Shown here piece by piece: positions 11,192 to 18,754 of a stretch of DNA of 64,000 bases; the stretch's first letter is position 1, and every line of letters begins with the position of its first letter. The stretch lies in NCBI GenBank assembly GCA_032622095.1, contig CP136065.1, positions 247,627,474 to 247,691,473 on the forward strand, given 5' to 3'. The notes below the pieces were generated by a model, which saw nothing but the letters and a program-made list of their open reading frames with translations, ran no database searches and was not told where the DNA came from. The translations under genes and the position numbers were made by a program. The stretch is from Siphonodentalium dalli (Eukaryota; Mollusca; Scaphopoda; Gadilida; Siphonodentaliidae).

Positions 11192-11955
11192 ATCATTAAA
11201 GTGATGTGAAACACTCCGGTAGGGTGATAAAATAGGAAATTGAGAATAATCTTGCTCAAAGTAGTTATTTTTTTACGAATATTAATCCAAATTGACAACA
11301 CACACCGCCATTTTCATATATTAATCAAATGCAATGACTTTCGATGCTGAATTAAATTGTGTTAGTTTATCCGCCGCGTCCCGAATCGAGATGTAAATAT
11401 TTACAATTGAGTGTAGTTCAGACGATGTTTTCTATGGAGTGGTATGGTCGATTTCTTAAAAAATTTCGGTGACGTTTGTAGAATGCTACATTCCCCAGGT
11501 TGCCATATCGCATATTAACCCTTTACCCAACAGAACGGCCCTGTGCCAATGCATTCTCTTATATATGCGAGTCGACCATAGGTCGCCTCGCATATATAAG
11601 AGAATGCATTGGCTTAACACATTAAAAATTATAAAATTGTTAAAGAATGTAAGAAAAAATGGTAAAAAGTGTTAAAAAAAGATGTTTTTTAGGCCAATGC
11701 ATTCTCTTATATATGCGAGGCGACCTATGGTCGACTCACATATATAAGAGAATGCATTGGCACAGGGCATAACTGTAACTATCACAATGTGGTCAAGGAG
11801 CCGGTTCCAATGATACCCATATTGTATGGTTCTATTGAGACAGACCGAAGATATTTTAGGCTGTTGAAGCTTTATTTGGCCGGTTTGTTGGGTAAAGGGT
11901 TAAAGGATTAACTTATCAATTTCATGCACCCGAACAAGTCCATAATATGTCTTCA
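11192..11955 (+). repeat. Interspersed repeat R4, copy 3, split by a MITE
   Basis: Starts TTAAAGTGATGTGAAACAC at 11189 and runs to 11514, then resumes after the H1 MITE (11519-11899) with TTAAAGGATTAACTTATC and continues through CACCCGAACAAGTCC near 11930. Comparison with copy 2 shows the MITE landed at a TTAA. Confidence 0.85.
11519..11899 (+). mobile_element. Double-hairpin TTAA MITE, family H1, copy 2 (reference copy)
   Basis: 381 bp between TTAA duplications at 11515-11518 and 11900-11903. Hairpin 1 occupies 11545-11613: 27-nt arms (GCCAATGCATTCTC...GCGAG), a T-C mismatch (11572 against 11586), a 5-bp stem CGACC/GGTCG and an ATA loop centred at 11579. Hairpin 2 at 11693-11761 is the reverse complement of hairpin 1 (TAT loop, G-A mismatch). 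Between them is an AT-rich spacer of about 80 bp. TTAA duplication plus CCC ends suggests mobilisation by a piggyBac-like or other TTAA-specific transposase; this is inference. Confidence 0.93.
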
Positions 11956-12209
11956 AACTATTATTGTCAAAAAAAATTTAGCTACAGTTTTCTTGTTCTT
12001 GATAAAAACTTAAAATAAAACTATACTTTAATACTTACTTTTACTTTGATAAATAATTTGATGGAAAATTGGAAAATTGGAAAATTCTATTTACAACCTT
12101 TTCAAATCTCATGGACTATTCATACCAAATAATAATCATACTCTCAAGATCAAAATTAAAGTCTGAATCGAAATAAAAGTGCATAAATTTCTGACTAAAA
12201 CACATGTAT

Positions 12210-12703
12210 CACCCCTGGTCAAGTGGTCCTGCTAATGTGCTATGATGTGGTTGGGTCCCGCTGAATTGCTATGATGCTGTTAGGACAAACTGATGCTGTT
12301 AACAATAAGTACCGTTATTTTTCACTGTGTTTGGCTAATCTGCGTGATTTGAGATAAAACCAGTGTGTGTATGAAACATTCAAGAACACATATATCTTTG
12401 AAAAATATAATTATGTCTGTGCTGGGGTTTCTAAAACGACGTGAATAATCATCTTGATTATAGTCAATTTTCAAGAACAAATACAACCAGTATTAAAAAT
12501 ATTTCACAATATTAATATGTTTTTGATTGTTTGATACGCAAAATGGCTTTTCCTGCATTTGTTCAGATTTTCAGAACACCAGAAAAAAGACATTAACAAA
12601 ATATAATGGTACTTTTTGTTAACAGCATCAGTTTGCCCCAATAGCAATTCAGCAGCACCCAACCACATCATCGCACACTAGCAGGACCACATGACCAGGG
12701 GTG
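12210..12703. mobile_element. MITE with about 100-bp terminal inverted repeats
   Basis: Ends CACCCCTGGTCAAGTGG and CCACATGACCAGGGGTG are inverted repeats extending about 100 bp inward (TGCTGTTAACA words on both sides). Flanked by TGTAT at 12205-12209 and 12704-12708, a candidate 5-bp target duplication. No coding capacity. Superfamily not assigned. Confidence 0.75.
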
Positions 12704-12810
12704 TGTATATCCAAATGTGAAAGGTGGAATAGTGCTTTTAATGTCCTCAAATGGTTCCCAAACACTGCAAACCATCCATGAATTCTGCATTTATAATAAT
12801 GAACATTAGA

Positions 12811-12945
12811 ATTATGGGTAATTTTTCAGGATTTAGTCGGAAATATGGCTTGTTGCAACAAGCCATATTTCCGACTAAATCCTGAAAAATTGCCCATAAT
12901 TCTGCTGTGGTTAAGGAGTCGATTAATTAGGGCATTACTGTAGCA
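12811..12945. mobile_element. Near-perfect 90-bp palindrome (PAL family element)
   Basis: 12811-12900 is a self-complementary block centred between 12855 and 12856 (TGTTGCAACA) with one mismatch (GGGTAATTT against AAATTGCCC) and no spacer. It continues with CTGCTGTGGTTAAGGAGTCG and GGGCATTACTGTA. Parts of the same family lie at 13838-13925 and 33528-33620, each with a single arm. The arrangement fits a foldback transposon that underwent head-to-head inversion. Confidence 0.7.
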
Positions 12946-13267
12946 CTTGCAGTGTGAATTGTTTCTACTAAATGTCTGAGTGGGGACAAAACCAGCGATT
13001 GACAGAACCACGATCACATGTCAGAGTATAGTTCTGACCATTGCCCACTAAGCGAACTATAGTCTTCGTACTATTACCGCCTGCTGATGTCACTGTTAGC
13101 GTGAGGCGAGAATTGTGTCATATATAATAAAACACCTATTGACTGTGTTGGGATGGAATAGCGAGAGCTATTTTCCCTCGATGGTGTCTTCTGGTGCCTG
13201 CGGTCTCAGTTAATAGTCATGCTTGCTGTTCAAAAGACACCACCTCAGGAAAATTTGCTATTTCACA

Positions 13268-13432
13268 CCAAGGCAGTCAATACGTGTATACTACTATTCC
13301 ACCCCAAGGCAGTCAATACGTGTATACTATTCCACCCTAAGGCAGTCAATACCTGTATACTATTCAACCCCAAGGCAGTCCGTACATGTATACTACTATT
13401 CCACCCCAAGGCAGTCAATACGTGTATACTAT
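13268..13432 (+). repeat. Minisatellite, about 36-bp unit, five copies
   Basis: Units beginning CCAAGGCAGTCAATACGTG and continuing TATACTACTATTCCAC recur five times with 3-bp length differences (CTA present or absent). The repeat reads open in two frames (PKAVNTCIL, TPRQSIRVYY), which is a by-product of the unit and not evidence of a gene. Confidence 0.9.
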
Positions 13433-13837
13433 AATGAAAATGTTAAAGGAGAAAACAAACGATAAATGTGCTTCTGTTCAGACCATATATTTGGTTTACC
13501 GACACATGTCTATTCTATCTGTTTGCACATGCTTTGAGAATTATCCACATCAGAAGTCAAAGTAAAATAAAATTTGCAATCCTGATGGTCGTGTTTGTGC
13601 CACTCTCGAGAGCGCTGCTGGTAACACAGGGCATACTTTTGTTGGGTGTTTGGCCAGATAGCTTTGCTCACAAGTGAAAAAAAAATGGAGCAAGAATGAA
13701 GGTTGGAAGGCTAAAAAGAAGGTAGACTGTTTCTAGGTAGTTTCTAGGTAGGGTTAGTAACAGTAATAGCATGCCATGAATCTACTATGGTTACGCCATA
13801 GCCATGACGGTGAACTTTGTAACATTGAAAAGATAAT
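13433..13837. other. Intergenic, nothing recognised
   Basis: A short duplication GTTTCTAGGTAG occurs at about 13730-13751. Nothing else recognised. Confidence 0.4.
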
Positions 13838-13925
13838 GTACAGTAATGCTCTAAGTAATCGACTCCTTAACCACAGCAGAATTACGGGTAACTTTTCAGG
13901 ATTTAGTCGGAAAGCTCTCAGTTCC
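13838..13925. mobile_element. PAL family single-arm fragment
   Basis: Contains TACAGTAATGCTCTAAGTAATCGA, ACCACAGCAGAATTACGGGTAA and TTTCAGGATTTAGTCGGAAA, matching one arm of the 12811-12945 element in inverted order. Confidence 0.65.
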
Positions 13926-13929
13926 TTAA

Positions 13930-14184
13930 CCCGTTCGTGACGGTTTCTGTGCTGGTGCAGTATTCAATATCCTGTGCCAGTGCATTCCCGTATATATGTG
14001 AGTCTCCCATAGGGAGCCTCACATATATAAGAGAATGCACTGGCTTACAAGGTCAAGGTAAATATTGTTAGGCCAATGTATTCCCTTATATATGCGAGGC
14101 TGCCTATGGGAGACTTTCATATATAAGAGAATGCATTGGCACAGGGTTTTCGCAAAATTTCAGGAAGCTCCAGTCATGTGAGGG
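13930..14184 (+). mobile_element. Double-hairpin TTAA MITE, family H2, copy 1
   Basis: Flanked by TTAA at 13926-13929 and 14185-14188. Hairpin 1 (GCCAGTGCATTC...GTGAG, T-C mismatch, CTCCC-ATA-GGGAG tip) and hairpin 2 (GCCAATGTATTC...) are close relatives of the H1 hairpins, but the ends (CCCGTTCGTGA here, CCCTTTCATGA in better copies) and the spacer (TTACAAGGTCAAGGTAAATATT) differ from H1. Confidence 0.88.
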
Positions 14185-14188
14185 TTAA

Positions 14189-14454
14189 TAATGTATTATG
14201 ATATACTAGTATTATAATGTATAATATTTGTTCGTCTTCACTGTTGTAATTTATCAGTGTATTATATCAGGGAGTGGAGGATATTCTAAGAGAATCACGC
14301 TTGTCCTCCGATCGTCATAAATTTGTTAGGTGAAGGTCACCTGATTTAGGCATTTTTGTGTGCCAATTTCCCTTCGCATTGCTTACAATCATGCACTTTT
14401 CTCCAGGGGTGATTATTTAACGTTTATCGCGAAATTGAACCAGTGGAATATGAT
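14189..14454. other. Intergenic, nothing recognised
   Basis: No feature identified. Confidence 0.4.
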
Positions 14455-14707
14455 CAAGCCTTGAAATAGTGTGTCTGTCATTTGCAGAATGAGGTCCCCA
14501 GAGGGTGAATTTAGTGATGCTACCCCGCATAGCGGGCTAGCATCACCAAATTCACCCTCTGGGGACCTCATTCTGCTTACACCTCAGCAGAATGAGGTTC
14601 TCAGAGGGTGAATTTGGTGATGCTAGCCCGCTATGTGGGTAGCATCACTAAATACACCCTCTGGGGACCTCATTCTGCAAATGACAGACACACTATTTCA
14701 AGGCTTG
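14455..14707. mobile_element. Double-hairpin MITE, family H5, copy 1
   Basis: 253 bp with ends CAAGCCTTGAAATAG and CTATTTCAAGGCTTG, flanked by AATATGAT at 14447-14454 and 14708-14715 (8-bp duplication). Hairpin 1 spans 14484-14576, exactly symmetric about 14530: CCCGC/GCGGG tip stem, ATA loop, C-C mismatch at 14523 against 14537, long arms containing GCAGAATGAGG and GTGAATTT. Hairpin 2 (about 14589-14678) is its reverse complement with a TAT loop. The arms share no sequence with H1 or H2. Confidence 0.9.
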
Positions 14708-14867
14708 AATATGATCTCTATGCATCCAAAATCGAGATTCATGGTACGATCTAGGTTAGTAGAAGTCTCGAGTGTACCCTCTGGGAGCCGTCTAGGCTCC
14801 GTTCTTGCTACATTTAATGAAAATGTTATGACTGGAATTCTGTATCCCTGAATATATCTAACTCTGT

Positions 14868-15139
14868 AACCCTTTCTATACAAAATACTCATTGACGAGT
14901 AGTTATCTCGAAGGGAATGGTCAGATAATAAGTTTAACCCTTTCTAAACTAAATACTCATTGACGAGTAGTTATCTTGAAGGGAATGGTCAGATAATAAG
15001 TTTAACCCTTTCTAAACTAAATACTCATTGACGAGTAGTTATCCCGTAGGAAATATTCATATAATCAGTCTAAAGCTTTATATACTAAATACTCATTGAC
15101 AAGTAGTTATCCCGTAGGAAATGTTAATATAATAAGTTT
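14868..15139 (+). repeat. 68-bp tandem repeat, four units
   Basis: Units begin AACCCTTTCTA or similar at 14868, 14936, 15004 and 15072 and contain ATACTCATTGACGAGTAGTTA. A diverged related unit lies at about 15836-15910. The next unit boundary (15140) coincides with the TTAA of the following H1 MITE. Confidence 0.9.
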
Positions 15140-15141
15140 AA

Positions 15142-15517
15142 CCCTTTACCCAACAAACCGGCCAAATAAAGCTTCAACAGCCTAAAATATCTTCGGTCTG
15201 TCTCAATAGAACCATACAAATATGGATATCATTGGAACCGGCTCCTTGACCACATTGTGATGGTTACAGTTATGCCCTGTGCCAATGAATTCTCTTATAT
15301 ATGCGAGTCGACCATAGGTCGCCTCGCATATATAAGAGAATGCATTGGCCTAAAAAAAAATCTTTTTTTAACACTTTTTACCATTTTTTCTTACATTCTT
15401 TAACAATTTTATAATTTTTAATGTGTTAAGCCAATGCATTCTCTTATATATGCGAGGCGACCTATGGTCGACTCGCATATATAAGAGAATGCATTGGCAC
15501 AGGGCCGTTCTGTTGGG
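15142..15517 (-). mobile_element. Double-hairpin TTAA MITE, family H1, copy 3 (right end shortened)
   Basis: TTAA at 15138-15141 and 15518-15521. Both hairpins are present; hairpin 1 carries one arm substitution (GAATTCTC). The right terminus reads TGTTGGG directly followed by TTAA, a 7-bp loss of TAAAGGG between two GGG repeats. Confidence 0.9.
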
Positions 15518-15521
15518 TTAA

Positions 15522-15835
15522 TAAATGTTTGTTGAACTTATTACATGAAAATTCCCCTCCCATAAAAAGGACTCCTACTGCAATTATATTATCTGTCATC
15601 TGTTAATTTTTCCTGAAACCCCTCTAGATGAATAATAGACCATTCCAATGTATACATTTATAACTGAGTGGGAGAATACATTTAGTAAAGAAAGGGTTAA
15701 GAGCCAGGTCTGACCAAATTAGCTCTAATATAGTGTATTATAGTCTAATATAGTGTATTTCGGCCAAAATAAAATGAATGCATGTTTCCAGTTATTGCCC
15801 TACACCAACCTCAATCTTGTCCCTAAATACTTTGT
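15522..15835. other. Intergenic, nothing recognised
   Basis: TAATATAGTGTAT is duplicated near 15727-15758. Nothing else identified. Confidence 0.4.
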
Positions 15836-16045
15836 TTAACCCTTTCTTCACTAATATAAATACTCATTGACGAGTATTTCCCTTAGGAAATGTTTAGATA
15901 ATTAGGCCGTTAAAGGTACATGTATTATCTGAACATAGGAATCCATCAGCACTAATATCTGTTTAGTTACTGAACACCCCTCCAGATGAACAGTAGACAA
16001 TTCCAATGTATACTCTTATAAATGATGAGAGAATCCATTTATTAA

Positions 16046-16489
16046 CCCTTTACCCAACAAAACGGCCAAAAACGCCCAAATAAAGCTTCAACAGCCTCAA
16101 ATATCTTCGGTCTGTCTCAATAACACCATACAAATATGGATATCATTGGAACCGGTTCATTGACCACATTGGGATGGTTACAGTTATGCCCTGTGCCAAT
16201 GCATTCTCTTATATATGCGAGTTGACCATAGGTCGCCTCGCATATATAAGAGAATGCATTGGCCTAAAAAAAATCTTTTTTTAACACTTTTTACCATTTT
16301 TTCTTACATTCTTTAACAATTTGATAATTTTTTCTTACATTTTTTAACAATTTTTATAATATTTTTCTACATTATCATTTTTAATATGTGTTAAGCCAAT
16401 ACATTCTCTTATATATGCGAGGCGACCTATGGTCGACTCGCATATATAAGAGAATGCATTGGCACAGGGCCGTTCTGTTGGGTAAAGGG
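16046..16489 (-). mobile_element. Double-hairpin TTAA MITE, family H1, copy 4 (long spacer)
   Basis: TTAA at 16042-16045 and 16490-16493, intact CCCTTTACCCAACA ends and both hairpins. The spacer is longer than in other copies because of extra TTTTTTCTTACATTTTTTAAC-like repeats. Confidence 0.92.
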
Positions 16490-16685
16490 TTAAATAAAGA
16501 GTAAATCAATCATTGATACTCTCTCAACTGGATAAAATCTGCCATGAAAGTTCTGCATTTTGACACTCATTTATTCTCTGCCGTTTAGAAAAAAGCCTCT
16601 TGAAAAATTAAGCAAAAAAAAAAAACTACTGCAATTTCGTTTGCAAATGTTTATCATAAGACTCTTCATTTTATGGTGGCCTTAA

Positions 16686-17077
16686 CCCTTTACCCAACAG
16701 AAGGGCCCTGTGCCAATGCATTCTCTTATATATGCGAGTCGACCATAGGTCGCCTCGCATATATAAGAGAATGCATTGGCCTAACACATTAAAAATTATA
16801 AAATTGTTAAAGAATGTAAGAAAAAATGGTAAAAAGTGTTAAAAAATGATTTTTTTTAGGCCAATGCATTCTCTTATATATGCGAGGCGACCTATGGTCG
16901 ACTCGCATATATAAGAGAATGCATTGGCACAGGGCATAACTGTAACCATCACAATGTGGTCAATGAACCGGTTCCAATGATATCCATATTTGTATGGTTC
17001 TATTGAGACAGACCGAAGATATTTTAGGCTGTTGAAGCTTTATTTGGCCGGTTTTGGCCGTTTTGTTGGGTAAAGGG
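16686..17077 (+). mobile_element. Double-hairpin TTAA MITE, family H1, copy 5
   Basis: TTAA at 16682-16685 and 17078-17081, complete ends and both hairpins. Nearly identical to copy 2 at 11519, only about 5 kb away, which points to recent activity or local spread. Confidence 0.93.
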
Positions 17078-17081
17078 TTAA

Positions 17082-17814
17082 GGAAGTAGAGCTTGAGTTT
17101 GACCATAGGGTATATAGGCTCACTTATTGAAGTTAACATTGATAATACATCACGATATAGATGACATCTTGTTTTCAAAATGCAATCAACTTTTTCCTCA
17201 GATTAAATATCCAAATCTGGCATTTATTCTAATCTATTTTAGGGCTGATTTGGTCGACCATACACTTAAGTTAACTTAAACATTTGATATGCATTGACAA
17301 CAAAACAGTTTTATTCTATGGAAGTACATCAAGGCCATTCAAAATAAATACCTGTGTTCTCATACAACTCTATGTATAATATCTGAGAGGAAAAGGGGGG
17401 GGGTTCATATCTATTCTGAAAATTCTAGATATGAATTGATCTACAAACAAGTTTATTGGATAAAATTCTAATTTTAGATGCAATGTATAGACATATCTTT
17501 CTCTTCAGTGTCATTTAATCATTACATAGAAGCCTATCTTTTCTTGAGAATATGAACTTTTCTAGTTGTGAATTATTGGAGAAATGAGTTTTCATTAAAA
17601 GATATATGTTGAATCAAGAAACATACACTGTTCTAAAAATAGCCATATTTTCTGTCCCAATTTAGGGAAAACAACTTGGGGGGAAAAAACTATACATATG
17701 ACTGAAATTTTCTGGCTCAAAATTATTTTATTATGCACCTAAATCTCTATGAAACATTCGGGTAAGAGATACACCATCTTCAATGATTAATTCTGCTTAA
17801 TACTATTGAATGAA
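17082..17814. other. Intergenic, nothing recognised
   Basis: AT-rich sequence with a short poly-G run at about 17396-17403. Nothing else identified. Confidence 0.4.
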
Positions 17815-18080
17815 TATGGCACGAGGCAACGAAGCCAAACAAAAAGAAATTTTGTCAGCTATTTTTAGCTGAGGCAAATTTCAAAGGCTGCCAATGTTTT
17901 GTGCAAAATTGAAACAAATTGCTGCAGACATGGTCTTAATGAAGCAATGTGGAAGTCTGCAGATGGCACAAATTCTTTGTTGAAGTACTCTGAGATAAAC
18001 AAGGACTATCTTGATATTAATCAGCAATTTTAAGTCAGACTCAGCCAAAGTCTGCAATAATAACGGACCAGGTTCAAATA
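17815..18080 (+). repeat. Interspersed repeat R6, copy 1
   Basis: Shares CAATGTTTTGTGCAAAATTGAAAC-like, GCTGCAGACAT, GTGGAAGTCTGCAGA and ATCAGCAATTTTA blocks with 56112-56380 in the same orientation. About 265 bp, non-coding, class unknown. Confidence 0.7.
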
Positions 18081-18101
18081 ATTTTGTAAACTGAAGTTTA
18101 A

Positions 18102-18352
18102 CCCTTTCATGACTGGAGCTTCTTGAAATTTTGTGCAAACCCTGTGAACCATTCTCTTATATATGCGAGTCTCCCATAGGCAGCCTCACACATATAAGAG
18201 AATGCATTGGCCTAACAATATTTACCTTGATCTTGTAAGCCAGTGCATTCTCTTATATATGTGAGGCTCCCTTGGGAGACTCGCATATATAAGAGTATGC
18301 ACTGGCACAGGGTCTTTAATGCTGCACCAGCACAGCTCCCCACATGAAAGAG
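18102..18352 (-). mobile_element. Double-hairpin TTAA MITE, family H2, copy 2
   Basis: TTAA at 18098-18101 and 18353-18356 with ends CCCTTTCATGA and ACATGAAAGAG. Reverse orientation relative to copy 1. The first hairpin has lost a few bases of its outer arm (GTGAACCATTC); the tips keep the CTCCC-ATA-GGCAG and TGGGAG shapes. Confidence 0.85.
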
Positions 18353-18480
18353 TTAATATATGAGTAGAGCATGCAACTATGTGATTCCAAGGCTGTTTAG
18401 CCAAGGACAAAATAATGGCTTCAGTCTATGTGAATTTGTGATAATAACAGGGTTGTGTGATGATGGAGGTGCATGAGAAC

Positions 18481-18715
18481 CAAGCCTTGAAATAGGGTGT
18501 CTGTCATTTGCAGAATGAGGTTCCCAGAGGGTGAATTTAGTGATGCGCATCACCAAATTCACCCTCTGGGAACCTCATTCTGCTGAGGCATAAGCAGAAT
18601 GAGGTCCCCAGAGGGTGAATTTGGTGATGATAGCCCGCTATGCGGGGTAGCATCACTAAATTCACCCTCTGGGGACCTCATTCTGCAAATGACAGGCACA
18701 CTATTTCAAGGCTTG
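18481..18715. mobile_element. Double-hairpin MITE, family H5, copy 2, next to the SIRT7 3' end
   Basis: CAAGCCTTGAAATAG and CTATTTCAAGGCTTG ends with flanking GGAGGTGCATGAGAAC at 18465-18480 and 18716-18731. That is a 16-bp direct repeat, twice the 8 bp seen at the other two copies. Hairpin 1 has lost its tip (AGTGATGC joins GCATCACC); hairpin 2 is intact with G-G mismatch and TAT loop. It ends 40 bp beyond the SIRT7 stop codon. Confidence 0.88.
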
Positions 18716-18740
18716 GGAGGTGCATGAGAACACAGTATTT

Positions 18741-18746
18741 TTTATT
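18741..18746 (-). terminator. Possible SIRT7 polyadenylation signal
   Basis: TTTATT on the + strand gives AATAAA on the SIRT7 strand, 9 bp after the stop codon. This is unusually close, so a more distal signal beyond the H5 MITE remains possible. Confidence 0.4.
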
Positions 18747-18754
18747 ATTTGGTC

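Noticed and set aside
10751-11675. Open frames encoding [23 protein letters not shown] in many places and on both strands
   Set aside because: They are translations of the palindromic hairpin of the H1/H2 MITEs; the same peptide appears from both strands because the DNA is self-complementary.
13219-13465. Small repetitive proteins at 13219-13434 and 13223-13465
   Set aside because: Both frames are by-products of the 36-bp minisatellite; no promoter, splice site or conserved domain.
10783-17077. CRISPR-like array suggested by regularly repeated palindromes
   Set aside because: The units are complete transposons with TTAA duplications, irregular spacing, and the host is an intron-bearing animal.
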